The notes under the pieces are model-generated. The model searched no databases. It saw nothing but the letters and a program-made list of their open reading frames with translations, and was not told where the DNA came from. The translations under genes and the position numbers were made by a program. Source: Tupaia tana (Eukaryota > Chordata > Mammalia > Scandentia > Tupaiidae). From it: a stretch of DNA of 64,000 nt. Of this stretch, positions 23,243 through 33,615 are shown piece after piece (the first letter of the stretch is position 1; every line of letters starts with the position of its first letter). The stretch spans positions 75,939,791-76,003,790 of the forward strand of contig JAKSZU010000013.1 of NCBI GenBank assembly GCA_026018925.1, written 5' to 3'.

Positions 23243-23498
23243 CAAGGCTCTCAGGTGGCTAAGGAACTGAACTTTGACATAGTCTACCAAGATTTGAGTG
23301 CCTCACCTGGTGGTTTGAAAATTTTTTCTGGCACATGTGGGCAAATGCCAAAATCTCAGGATGAGAATGAAGGAGAAGGGGTAAAAGAGTGACCTTCCCT
23401 CCTCACCCCCTGCCCTGAGGGCAGTGATTTCTCATTTTCTCTCTCATGATCTCTCTCTGTCTCTCTCCAGAGAGTTCTGTGCCCTATGCCAAAAAAAA
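23243..23498 (+). repeat. tRNA-derived SINE, long form, old
   Basis: AGGCTCTCAGGTGGCTAAGG head, CACCTGGTGGTTTGAAAATT, CAAATGCCAAAATCTCAGG, CCCTGCCCTGAGGGCAGTG and CT-rich tract. Its A-rich tail has become a long microsatellite; the flanks AAGAAAGGGCA and AGGAAAGGGCA are a probable TSD around both. Confidence 0.8.
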
Positions 23499-23690
23499 AC
23501 AAAACACACACACACACACACAAATACACACATATATGTGTGTGTATGTATGTATATATGTATATATATTTATTTATATATAATTTATATATAATATATA
23601 TAATATATTATATAAATAAAATATAATATAATATATGAATATAATATATTATATAATAAAACTATCACCAAAAGAAAAAAAAGAAGAAGA
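23499..23690. repeat. Compound microsatellite (CA)n(TATG)n(TA)n
   Basis: It grows from the A-tail of the preceding SINE: (AC)n, then TGTG/TATG units, then imperfect TA/TATAA. The AT part is self-complementary. Confidence 0.9.
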
Positions 23691-24024
23691 AGAAAGAAAG
23701 GAAAGGAAAGGGCACTGTGACTGAAGTTGGAGGACAAAGAGGAAAGTGGAAAGAAATTAGATCACCAAGAGTAGGCAGAGGTGAGATCATATAGGACTTT
23801 GTAGGTCACTAAAAGGAATTTGGATTTTATCATAAATATAATGAAAAGTCATTGGCAGCTTTTAAGCAGGAGGGTAATATAAGCTAACATGAGTTGCTGG
23901 ATTTCTAAAATATATTTGTCTTGCAATAAGGGAAGTAAGTTGTTTTAGAGATAGAGTAGAAGCAGGAAGACCCATAAAAAGGTCATCCCAGTGATCCACA
24001 CAAAAGATGATAGTGGCTTGCATT

Positions 24025-24274
24025 GAGACTAGCAGTTGGCATAATGGCTATGTTGCTGGACTCCCACAGAGTCGACCACGGTTCCAGTCCCAGACCCATT
24101 TGCACATGTGCATGTGTGTCCATGATCCCGAGAGGAGAATGGAGTAGAAGGGATTGAGGCATGGCCATCCTCCCAGGGAGTGATTTCTCACTTTCTGTCT
24201 CTCTGTCTCTCTCTGTCTTTCTGGTGAGCACATGTGCCCTATAGCAAAAACCACTCAAAAAAAAAAATAGTAAT
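24025..24274 (+). repeat. tRNA-derived SINE, long form, inside ancient repeat
   Basis: GAGACTAGCAGTTGGCATAA head, GGTTCCAGTCCCAGACCC, CATGATCCCGAGAGGAG, and tail A11. Worn TSD ATAGTGGCTTGCATT (24009-24023) and GCAGTAGCTTGTATT (24275-24289). The 20-30 bp after the B box are partly deleted. Confidence 0.88.
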
Positions 24275-24800
24275 AGCAGTAGCTTGTATTAGCATAAAGA
24301 CAGAAAAAAAAATAAAGAGATGGGTTTGAAATATATTTTGAAATCGAGCCATAAGAAGTTGTTCAATGTTTTCAATGTCAGTTATGAAGGAAAGAAAAGA
24401 AAAAAGTAGATGAGGTATAGATCGTATTTAAAGCCATCAGAGTAAATGAATTCCCCTAGTGAGATAATTCCTGGCAAAAATGATATAAAGTCTAATACTG
24501 AGGCTTTTAAAAATCAAACGTCATGTATTTAAAATCACAAAGAAATTTCTCTTCATTGCGGATACCTAAGCATTTGGCTTTCTAGACTTGAGCAGTGGCA
24601 ATATTTACTTAGTGAGATGGTAAAGGTGACTTTGACATAGGAGTGATCAAAAGTTCTGTTTTGGTCATGTTAGCTTTGAGATTTCTGTTCGAAATTCAAA
24701 AGGAAATTTCAAGTATACAATTGGACATCATCTTGGAATGTGATTCCCTTAGCTATTCACTACAATTCCAGAATGGACTGAGAGAGCATAGCGCACTGTG

Positions 24801-25185
24801 ATAAATTATAGCTCTAACCATAGGGAAGGTGAATAAAGTGTCCATAGGTATAAATAGTGCCTACCCTTAAATCATTAGAGTTCTATTACAGGACTGTCAG
24901 AAAGAATCACTTACCAATGAGATAGTGCAGGAGTTATCCCAAAGTCTCTTAAACATCTGCGATTTCAGATATTCTACAGTACACCATAACCAACCTCTTA
25001 GAAAGAGTTCAGGGCCATTTGTACTGGACTACACATGTATTTAGGCTTGCTATTTATGGCGGACTTTTATTATTATTTGTTGGTGAAAGTAACCTGTTAG
25101 TAGGTGTTGTTCTCAGTATGTAGGATAAATAACTGAATTGTTAAATGTGAACAATTAAAACAATCTTAGTAGCTCTAATACCTTA
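24801..25185. other. Unique-looking sequence
   Basis: No feature recognised. Confidence 0.3.
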
Positions 25186-25745
25186 GCCTGTTCAGATTGC
25201 TGTAACAAATGACTATAAACTGAGTAAAGTATAAGCAACAGAAATTGATTTCTCATAGTTTTAAAAACAGGGAGTCCAAGAGTAAGTTGCTGGCAAATTC
25301 TGTACCTGATGAGGGTGCGCTTTTTCATAGATTGTGCCTTCTTGTGTCCTCACATGGTAGAAGAGACACGACATCTCTCTAAGGCTCATTTGTTTTGTTT
25401 GTGTGTTTATTTATTTCTGGGAGGAGTGGAGGGTGGGCACCCCTGACATCTTCATGCCACAGTCCTCTCCCCAGTCCTACAGCCACTCCAGATTGCAGGT
25501 GAACCTGACACAAATCGCAGACTTGGGATGTGAGTCCAGAGCCTTTCCATACAGCCTTCAGGATTCAATAGCATTTCCCCTACTGCCTGTGCCACCCCAG
25601 TTGGGCTCAGGGTTCCTTTAATAAGGGCAGTAATACTTTATCTAATTACCTCCCAAAAATCCCACCTCACTACCAGTATCACTACCCTGTGATTAAGTTT
25701 CAACATACAAGGTTTAGAGGCTCACGAACCTTCAGGGCATAGCAG
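25186..25745 (-). mobile_element. MLT1A-like MaLR LTR, split by a SINE
   Basis: Minus-strand MLT1A order is strong: TAGCCTGTTCAGATTGCTGT, AACAAATGACTATAAACTG, CAACAGAAATTGATTTCTC, GTGTCCTCACATGGTAGAAG, then after the insert AATTACCTCCCAAAAATCCC, ACCAGTATCACTACCC, TTCAACATACAAGG and GGGCATAGCA. The insert lies at about 25391-25620. Confidence 0.85.
25391..25620 (-). repeat. Older SINE-like insert in MLT1 LTR
   Basis: It starts with a T-rich TTTATTTATTTC stretch and has ATGCCACAGTCCTCTCCCC and TGTGCCACCCCAGTTGGG. The layout matches 33128-33355 and 41431-41690: the minus-strand tRNA-SINE plan but with a different body. It probably belongs to an older subfamily. Confidence 0.5.
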
Positions 25746-25940
25746 CAAGGTGTCTTATTTTCTAATGTACAGAGACCCTCAACAACTGAAATGGCTTAGG
25801 CCTCTCTTGGTCTCTGAGAAGACATGAGACCTGGCATGCTTACAATGGCAGGTAGAAACAATCAATGTCACCAGGATTGATTTTCAATGTAGATGCTATA
25901 AAAAGTGCTTAGAGGATTGCATCATAACTCTAGACCTCAT

Positions 25941-26038
25941 CTTTTATCATTTTTAAGAATTTACTATAGGGCATGTGTACTGATTACCAGGAAGAAAGAG
26001 AGATGGTGGGGCAGGTAGGAGGAGGGAGGTGAGAAAGT
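25941..26038 (-). repeat. tRNA-derived SINE, tail fragment
   Basis: Only the 3' part remains (minus strand): TTTACTATAGGGCATGTG, a GA-rich tract and GAGAAAGTG. It is cut off by the 7SL-type element. Confidence 0.6.
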
Positions 26039-26345
26039 GTGGCCCAGCCACAGTGGTGTAGACTGCTAAGACACTGCTCCCAGGCTGAAACCACAGGGAG
26101 GCTCTGAGTCACCTGTAATTCTAGTGACTCCGAGAGGCTGAGACAGGAAGATTGTGAGTCCCAGGTTAGCCAGGAGTCCAGGGAAGTATAGTGAGGCTCT
26201 AAAAAAGACACATAGCTACAGTCCCGGCTGGGAGGTTGAGGCAGAAGGACCACAACATGGTAAGACTCTGTCTTAAAAAAGAAAGAAAGACAAAGAGTAA
26301 GAAAAAGAAAGAAAAGAAAGAAATCAAAGAAAGGAAAGAAAGTAG
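26039..26345 (+). repeat. 7SL-derived SINE, apparently a composite with a tRNA-like head
   Basis: Positions 26039-26110 look tRNA-like (GGCCCAGCCACAGTGGTGTA as an A-box region, GGCTCTGAGTC as a possible B box). Then comes a 7SL-type arm (CCTGTAATTCTAGTGACTCC, GAGGCTGAGACAGGAAGATT) and a second partial arm (GCTACAGTCCCGGCTGGGAG, TTGAGGCAGAAGGACC, AAGACTCTGTCTTAAAA). The end is (AAAG)n. The dimeric 7SL plan is clear; the tRNA-like head is less certain. Confidence 0.6.
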
Positions 26346-27019
26346 AAGCAATAATTCCATTTTAAAGCATCTTAAAGTATCCCACTGGTTTAAAAAAAAA
26401 AAAAAAAGGTGGGAGGTCAGGGCCTCTTTCCTGTGTAAACTCATTTGGCCGCCCCAACACACGCAAAGTACCAGAACGGGGCTCCATGTGCTTGATATTT
26501 CTGCAGTTTCTCTTCGCCCTCACTCTATCACAAATAAATAACTATTCACATGCTTAGCATATGGAGAGGGAAGATGTGACTTATAATTGATGGTCATGAA
26601 AGTGCTCATTACTGTAGTAACTTTAAGGAGAGGTCTGGAGGAAATCAGGGACTGGCTATGTGGTTCTCCAGAGGAGAGTATGTGCCAGGCCAAGGAAGCA
26701 GAAGAAACAAAACTACACAAAACTCAGTGAGGCTAGAATAGAATAATCAAAGCAGAAAGCAGACGATGAAAAAAGCAGTAGATGCCTAATTACTTAGGAA
26801 CTTGTAACCCTCTACTCCTAGAAGCATGGGAGGATTCTGAGAAAAGGAGTGTGGTGAGCTGTTTTAAGCTTTATAGGATCACTCCAGCAGCTATGATAAA
26901 AATCCATTATGGGAGGCCCACAAGTGCAAAACAAGTGCAAGAAGACCAGTTAAAAGATTATGAAAAATAATCCCGTTAAGATGGCAGTGTCTTAAACTGG
27001 GGGTTTAACTGCGAAGGCA
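26346..27019. other. Mostly unique sequence; possible short-form SINE at 26411-26541
   Basis: After an A15 run, 26411-26541 has a GGTCAGGGCC start and ends in CTCACTCTATCACAAATAAAT, like the short SINE tail, but the middle is poorly matched. The rest is unrecognised. Confidence 0.3.
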
Positions 27020-27230
27020 GTTAGAATAGCCAGTTGTGATACAAAAGTCCCCTTTATGCACAGGAGATGCATTCCAAGACCCCCCCAGTGGATTCCTGAA
27101 ACCAAGAATAGTAGCTCACCCTATATATACTGTTTGTCTTATACATACACAACTGTAATGAAGTTTAATATATAAATTAGGCACAGCGGCAGATTATTAA
27201 TAATAACTACAAATAAAGTAGAACAGTTAG

Positions 27231-27455
27231 GATCAGCCAGTGGCATGATTAAGATTGCTGGACCCCACATGGTCAACTGTGCTTTTTGATTTCAGATCAG
27301 GTGGCTTGAAAAACAGAAGGCATGTGTGTATGTGTGCTCAAAATCCCGAGAGGAGAATGAGGAGAAGAAACTGCAGGGTAGCCATCTCTTCCATCTCATT
27401 TTCTCTCTCTGGCAAGTGTATGAACCCCAAAGCAAATATTTTAAAAGTTGAACAA
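27231..27455 (+). repeat. tRNA-derived SINE, long form, inside Tigger
   Basis: GGATCAGCCAGTGGCATGAT head, ATCAGGTGGCTTGAAAAAC, AAAATCCCGAGAGGAG, and a shortened CT tract. The flanks AGTAGAACAG and AGTTGAACAA look like a worn TSD. Confidence 0.8.
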
Positions 27456-27720
27456 CTGTAACAATATATTCTAATAAAGTTATAACAATGTGGTCTCTCT
27501 GTCTCTCAAAATATCTTATTGTACTGTACTCCCATTTCTTCTTGTGGTGATGTGAGATAATAAAATGCCTATGTGATGAGATGAAGTGGGGTGAATGATA
27601 TTGAGACAGGAATTAGGCCCCACTGACAGGTAGATAGGTTAAGGTCCTCAAAATGAAGTCATTGTCTTATTCTTTTTAATGATGCTTCTGTGTTTTTCCT
27701 CTATGGTTAATGTACAGTAT

Positions 27721-28259
27721 ATACCCCTGCGCATGTCCATTATGACTCCTTGTTAATGAGACAAGAGACAGGGACATTAAACACACAGACAGGGTAAGAG
27801 CCCAAGATGGAGTCACAGTAGTTATGTTTTCACAGCCAAAAGATGGCTGCATTGGGACTCAAAGCAACTGTAACTAAGGGCAACAGTTTCTATTTAGTAA
27901 CTATAGTCTAACAAGAAGTACAGATCACTATGGTCTGATGACCACACAAAGAATAGGGTAATAAATCACTCAGACTACCATGTAACTGTTTCTAAGTCCC
28001 ACTCTCTTATCAGAAAGCCAGCCCATTGCTTGGACTGCTAGATACAATCCCTCCCTTCACACACACCTCCAGCTCCTCCCTGGTAACCCATTTAGGACCC
28101 CTCCTTGCTAGGAAGCTCTATTATTCCTTCCCTCTCTTAATTAACTCCACCTTGTTATCCCCTCTCTGTGTCCACATCTCTAATTCTTTGTGAGCGTGGG
28201 ACAGGAACCAGCACTGATGTTGGGTCTGATCACCCAGCACTTCCATGTCAATAAAGGCA
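27721..28259 (+). mobile_element. Probable solo LTR (ERV-like) inside Tigger
   Basis: A 539-bp insert starting TGTACAGTATATACCCC and ending AATAAAGGCA. Identical 7-bp TGGTTAA sequences flank it (27714-27720 and 28260-28266), and the Tigger sequence resumes after it. It has TG...CA ends, TATA-like and AATAAA motifs and a pyrimidine-rich middle. The AATAAA lies within 10 bp of the end, which is atypical for an LTR, so the call stays open. No retroviral gene is present. Confidence 0.45.
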
Positions 28260-28410
28260 TGGTTAAAATTATAGACATGATTAACACTTATGACTTGTTT
28301 ACTTCCTGAAATTTTTCATTTTGTATTTTAAGACTGTGGTTGACCATGGATAATTAAAAATTGCAGAGAGCATATCTGCAGATGAGGCACTACCATATCT
28401 TGAGAGTAGA

Positions 28411-29382
28411 CTTAAAGGATTTGCTGATAAATTGAATCTGTCATGTGATAGGAAGAAAGAAATCCAGGACGGCTTTAAGTTTGTGGCCTGAGCAAGTTAT
28501 TATTTACTAAGATAAGCAAGGATCAAATGGCATAAGACCTGAAATAAATTATTCCAGAAGATTAAGACTAGTAAAATGTATGTTCAAGTAAATTTGTTTT
28601 CAGAATTAGAATTCTATACTCCATTTGGTCACTGAAAACTAAACCAAATTATGTTTAATAATAACTCAGTCTAATTCCTTTTAGTGAGGAATGTTTTATA
28701 ACTTTTTACATTCCCTCTTTTAATTCTCTGTAACTTTTATTGCATTGTCCTTTTGTTCTTGTCATAATGTTAATTTTCTTCTAAAAAATCTCAAATACAT
28801 TTTGAAATTAGAGCAATAAAGAAAATAAAAACAATGTTTCCTACAGTCTGACTTTACTAGCAATTTCAATGCCCATATCTCTTTGAAATTCAATATATAT
28901 TTATACTGAAATATAATAGATGAAAGAGAAGATTAAGAATGTGTACTATTTCCTAAAAGGTTATAAATCTATGAATAAAATTTTTCACATTTCCAATGCA
29001 AAATGAAATTTCCTCATAGTAACAAAATATTACAAGTGAATTATTTTTAGTTAAACATTAATGGTTTCAGAAATAAACCTGATATTTATATTTTAAAATA
29101 CCTGAGAATTGTTCAAGGGTCATACATTCCTGTTGTATGAGATGTTACTCCTCTACTTGCCCAGACTACAAGCAAGGTGCACAGTAATTAAGTCTCCAGG
29201 GATGGTACGGCATCTCCTAATATAATACATACTGCAATTATAGCAAAGATGTCAAATAGGAGACTGTCAATAAAACAATATTTGAACTACATCTGAATTA
29301 AAATATTTCTAACCCTATTATCATAAATAGGAAAAGAAAGAGAGGTAATGTGTAGTCTCAATTTATACTTTTGGCATGCCAC
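28411..29382. other. AT-rich unique sequence
   Basis: No feature recognised. Confidence 0.35.
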
Positions 29383-29502
29383 ACACAGACTTCGCGCAAT
29401 TAGAAACTACCTATACAGCTATACACAGACTTCTCACAATTGAAAACCACTTATTCAGCCATAGACAAACTTATCACAATTGGAAACTGCTTGAAATCCT
29501 CA
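29383..29502. repeat. Three degenerate ~40-bp tandem units
   Basis: Each unit follows the plan ACA(G/A)ACTT(C/A)..CAATT(A/G)(G/A)AAAC..C.T with starts near 29383, 29423 and 29463. The units are about 75-80% alike by eye. The 40-bp period is not a multiple of three, so the overlapping 66-codon ORF is incidental. Confidence 0.7.
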
Positions 29503-30882
29503 AGAACAATCTTACAGAGATAACATCAATGTGCCTATTTACACGTATACATTTCATTGTAGCAATGTTATGTTAACAACAGGATAAAAGATATCGGACA
29601 AAAAATTACATTCTTTTCTATTTATATATAAAAGTAACTGACTTAAATGTTTGCATAATCTCCTTCAGACTCTTATCTATACAAATACATTATTTATATC
29701 CTATGGTTATAATAGATGTGTTTCATATTTCCTTTTTACCTAGCAATATGTTATATGTATATTTACATGTTCTTACACAGTCTTTATAAATTATAATGTA
29801 ATTACTCCATATTATTTGTTTCTGTAGTACCTTCATTATGTCATTTTTAATATTAGATATTGACATTAACTCTATGTTTTGAAAATATGGAAAAAACTAT
29901 ATATACTAAATTATATGTAGGTACATAAGTTATTTCATTCTTTTAATTAAGATTTATGCATGAAATATAATGTACGGATTTCAATTTTTTATTTTATTTG
30001 TATTTTAATTTTATTTTTCATGAACTTTTTGAAGTCCCTAGTATGAATCTTATTTTGAAATAGTTATGCCTTATTGGACCAAAGTCTTTTTACATATATT
30101 AACAACTATCAAATTCTTAAATTATTGTAAGTAGAATATTTTCATGTTGCTTTCCTACTGACCGTCTAATGATAGAAGTTACCATTCCATTATCTTATAT
30201 ACTTTGAATGTTAATGATTTTGGCATTCCCAATAGATATGTATTTGCCCATTTTCCAGAGGGCTAAGAATACATGTCAACTTTGGTTTGACATGTGAACA
30301 TCTTCATCTCACCTTTGCCAACAAGGGTTCCTGGGGCAGTTACCCATTCTAAGTCTCTTTGGCTGAGATTTTATAATAGCTCTTCCTTTAAGTTAAACCA
30401 TGATTTAAATTCCTGAGAATGAGTGACAGATACCCTGCTGATGCTTAACAGGAACTCACGCTCTTTAATTAAAAGTGAAAAATCTCCTTTCCCATACCAT
30501 TTGAACTATAATTACATGTAGGAATTACTACTGTGTTTGCTAAGAACATGCCCAGAAGACATAAATGGGTAAAGTTCTGCACAGGGCACTGGATCTTAAG
30601 CTAAGACAATGCTCAGTCTGTAATTGAACAGGCCTTTGTTGGGTTCCTGCTGTGTGCAAGCTCCCTTGTTACTGCTAAATCTCTAGTGGCCAGAGGCAGT
30701 TTATTTAATATCTTTATATTTCATGTTTTTCATCAGCAAGTGAGGATATTTTTAAATCCTAGTATCTCTGTATATTGTTTCAAAATATCTATGAATGATT
30801 GTATAAATGTTAGTATAATCTGGCTTGTGCAGCAGGAACAATATCACTTATACTGTATCTCCATGTTGTCAAAATTATAGAA
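29503..30882. other. AT-rich unique sequence
   Basis: No gene or clear repeat. Positions 30625-30662 (CAGGCCTTTGTTGGGTTCCT, CTGTGTGCAAG) may be a tiny relic of an ancient SINE or LINE end. Confidence 0.35.
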
Positions 30883-31138
30883 TGGGGGGAGTAGCGGGTA
30901 AGGCACTGGACTCCCATGTGGCAGACTTCAATACAAGTCCTGGGCCCGGTAGCTTGAAACTCATGCTGGGCACATGTGCATGCATTCCCAAAATCCAAAA
31001 AGGAGAATAGAGGAGAAGGAAATGTGGCATAACCATCCCCCCAGGGAGGTGATTTTCACTTTCTGTCTCTCCTTCTCTCTCTGTCTCTCCAGGGAGCACC
31101 CATGCCCTATAGCAAACATCTCTCAAAAAAATAATATA
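30883..31138 (+). repeat. tRNA-derived SINE, long form, older
   Basis: The head has a G-run (GGGGGGAGTAGCGGGTAAGG). GGGCCCGGTAGCTTGAAACT, CCCAAAATCCAAAAAGGAG and CCCTATAGCAAACATCTC follow. The next SINE begins directly after its A-tail. Confidence 0.85.
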
Positions 31139-31400
31139 GGGACCAGCAGTTAGCGTAATGGCTATGTTGCTGGACTCCCACGTAATCGACCGCGGTTCAC
31201 GTCCTGGACCCGGTGGCTTGAAACTCACGCCGGGTGCGTGTGCGTGCGTGCCCAAGATCCCGAGAGGAGAATGGAGGAGAAGGGATTGCGGCGTGGCCAT
31301 CGCCCTCGCCCCTGGGGGGTGATTTCTCGCTTTCTGTCTCTCTGTCTCTCTCTGTCTGTCTGGCGAGTGCACGCGCCCTATAGCAAAAACCGCTCCAAAA

Positions 31401-31418
<18 letters not shown>
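31139..31418 (+). repeat. tRNA-derived SINE, long form, young
   Basis: Most CpGs are retained (GACCGCGGTTCACGTCC, CTCACGCCGGGTGCGTG, GATTGCGGCGTGGCC). It ends in a 22-A tract at 31397-31418, out of which a microsatellite grows. Confidence 0.92.
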
Positions 31419-31455
<37 letters not shown>

Positions 31456-31494
31456 TTGTGTGTGTGTGTGTATGTGTGTGTGTGTGTGTGTGTA

Positions 31495-31553
<59 letters not shown>
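31419..31553. repeat. (TA)n-(TG)n-(TA)n compound microsatellite
   Basis: TA repeats, a (TG)n core with TATG interruptions at about 31458-31505, then about 40 bp of pure TA. It is able to extrude as AT hairpins. Confidence 0.95.
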
Positions 31554-31556
<3 letters not shown>

Positions 31557-31779
31557 CTTGCCAGGGAGAGAGGGAGAAAGAGAAAAAAATAAGTGAGAAA
31601 TCATCTCCCAAGGAAGACAGTCATAGTGCAATCTCTTATATCCTCCATTATCCTCTGGGGATTTCAGACACACACACACGTTCAGCATGTTTTTCAATCT
31701 GCCAGATTCAGGTCTTGAACCATGCTGTAAGTCATGTAGGATCCAGTGCCTTTATCACTATGCCACCCACTGGCCCCAA
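31554..31779 (-). repeat. tRNA-derived SINE, older copy
   Basis: GCTTGCCAGGGAGAGAGGG, GAAATCATCTCCCAAGG, CTGGGGATTTCAGACAC, and a head complement ending CCACCCACTGGCCCC. It converges tail-to-tail with the upstream young copy across the microsatellite. Confidence 0.8.
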
Positions 31780-31829
31780 ATAAAGTTTCTTAATGTGACT
31801 AAAGTACTATAAATACTTAGAATATGAGA

Positions 31830-31998
31830 AATGGTAGTGTGGTGGTTAAAGTGCTGGACTCCCACATGGTTGACTGTGGTGTGAGTCCCGAACCTGGCAG
31901 CTTGCTTTCTCACTTTCCCTTTCTCTCTCTCTCAGCCTCTCTCTAGTCAAATTTAAAAATAATAATAATACTGACAAATAAAATTAAATAATTAAAAA
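31830..31998 (+). repeat. tRNA-derived SINE, short form
   Basis: ATGGTAGTGTGGTGGTTAAAG head, TGAGTCCCGAACCTGGCAGC, then TTGCTTTCTCAC, CT tract, AGTCAAATTTAAAAATAATAA tail. Worn flank pair ATGAGAAATG and AGAGAAATGC. Confidence 0.8.
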
Positions 31999-32479
31999 GA
32001 AAGAGAGAAATGCTTAAGGCACTGACCATAACAACATGTTTAGGTGTGTTAAGTATATGTGCAACATGATATGTCTCTGACAACACAGGGTCAATACTAA
32101 GATAAACAGGTTAAACAGGTAGAGATAAATGTCTCAGCCAGGACAAGTTCCCCAGTATTGAACAAATGACACATGCTATCACTATGAAGGAAAGAGAAAA
32201 ATTATGGCCACTCACGATGCCTGGAAAAGTCCAAATATAAGCTTCTATAACCTTGTTGATAAAGGTATTTTATAAAATAGTCTTAGGAAGACAGCAACAT
32301 TCATATGAAATTTAGTTTCAGGAATTGGGTCAGCGGGTGATATTAGGAAAGTATGCTAGAAAGTCATCTTCCAGCAAGTTTCTGGCCCTAAGGAAAATAA
32401 TTGGCATAAACCAAGTAGATGACTCAGCATATGAGTCCCTTGGCAGGGGAATACTTAGATTAAAACTTCAATTTTTATA

Positions 32480-32518
<39 letters not shown>

Positions 32519-33127
32519 TAATAGACAAAGTAACTGGGCCAGTACTAATAAGAAAGAATCCAGCCATAAACATTTGGGGGAATCATTAAAAGAAGGAGTA
32601 GACTTGAACTTCTTGGTAATTTTGTTGTCAACATGAGTTGAAGTTTGGTTGGTATGAAGTTGGGGTGTATTGAGCATAAAGTAGGTTTTATAATAATAGA
32701 AAAGAGGTAACAGAGAAATCTTGCAAATGCTAGTCTTTGCCATCCTTCAGATTAGAGAAAATAACTTCAAGTCTCAGCTGATTGGAGTTAAGATCAATAA
32801 TTCACTCATTCCTACCTAGCATGTCATCTTGTACATAAGGACATATGAATTAATACTGGTAACACAGAGCTGGGGAAACAGGGCCAGGGTCAACACAGCA
32901 AGGGTTTAGCTATATGATATTGACTTATTTAGCTGTTTTTAATAAAAACTATAAATTAGTACATTTGTAACTCTACACATCATTGAAAGTATATGACACT
33001 ATCTGAACATGTATAAATATAGTTATGACTCACTCCAGTTTCTAAAAAATAAAATTATAATAGAGTTTCTTAATTTATAACCCTCCGTTATGTATAAATA
33101 ACAGTAATTACTAGTTGAGGCTATATA
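31999..33127. other. Unique-looking sequence with a (TG)n microsatellite
   Basis: (TG)n at 32482-32513. Nothing else recognised. Confidence 0.4.
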
Positions 33128-33355
33128 TTTATTTTTCAATTTATTTGTTTCTTCTATGAATCAGAGAGCAAGAGAGAGAGAGAGAGAGAGAGAAAATGCA
33201 TTCCCAATAGCGTTCCAATGTCACAATCCATCCTTAGCCATCAGTCAGCCCTGTGCACATTGTCTGTTCAGGGAAGTGTCCAGACTTGAACCAGGAACCT
33301 TCCATGCCTCTCAGAGCATCACATGCTACTGATGATGTGTCACTACATGGCCCCA
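33128..33355 (-). repeat. Older tRNA-SINE subfamily copy
   Basis: TTTATTTGTTTCTTCTATG, a (GA)n block at 33172-33194, GTCACAATCCATCCTTAGCC, and a head complement ending ACATGGCCCC. The body between tail and head differs from the common long form. Confidence 0.6.
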
Positions 33356-33394
33356 AAACTGCTACACCATACTCTTTTTTTTAATAAAAATAAT

Positions 33395-33615
33395 CATAAC
33401 AACAATAACAATAGCTAACACCGAGAGCTTACACTGCCACAGAACTTATTCTAACCACGTAACCCTATTATTCCTGAAAACAAGGACATGAATTAGAAGG
33501 TATTATTTTCCCATTTTATAGACAAAGTTGCCAAGTGACTTATCAAAGAACACACCATTCATGTTAAAGCCAGGGCACTAATCCAGAAAAATGGATTCCA
33601 GAGTATTGTGGTAAC
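33395..33615 (+). repeat. MIR
   Basis: Near-complete order: AATAGCTAACACCGAGAGCT, TTATTCTAACCACGTAACCC, TATTATTTTCCCATTTTATAG, ACAAAGTTGCCAAGTGACTT, AAGCCAGGGCACTAATCC. Confidence 0.8.

Larger units (their letters stand above)
22826..24800 (+). repeat. Ancient long interspersed repeat, most complete copy, family unassigned
   Basis: Ordered landmarks: ACTTAATGCCAGGCCC, GAGGTGAGATCATATAGGAC, TTTGTAGGTCACTAAAAGG, TTTGGATTTTATC, GGCAGCTTTTAAGCAGGAGG, GATGATAGTGGCTTG, ACTTGAGCAGTGGCAATATT, TTACTTAGTGAGATGG, TTTGGTCATGTTAGCTTTGAG. The same series occurs, worn, at 3020-3620. I know this as a dispersed mammalian repeat but cannot name it safely. Two SINEs interrupt it. Confidence 0.5.
27020..28410 (+). 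mobile_element. Tigger-type (TcMar) DNA transposon remnant, interrupted twice
   Basis: Landmarks: CCAAGACCCCCCCAGTGGAT, TGAAACCAAGAATAGTAGC, CCCTATATATACTG, TATAAATTAGGCACAG, then CAAAATATCTTATTGTACTG, TGATGTGAGATAATAAAATG, GAGATGAAGTGGGGTGAATG, and at the far end ACTGTGGTTGACCATGGATA. There is no transposase ORF, so it is a non-autonomous or internally deleted copy. Interrupted by a SINE (27231) and an LTR-like insert (27721). Confidence 0.75.

Noticed and set aside
27721-28259. Complete endogenous retrovirus
   Set aside because: Only about 540 bp of LTR-like sequence is present. There are no gag, pol or env-like stretches nearby and no second LTR.
29383-29502. CRISPR-like regular repeat
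   Set aside because: Only three degenerate units of about 40 bp with no spacer structure, in mammalian DNA.
31197-31783. Tyr/Ile-rich and Val/Cys-rich ORFs of 165-181 codons
   Set aside because: Produced by the TA/TG microsatellite joined to SINE sequence.
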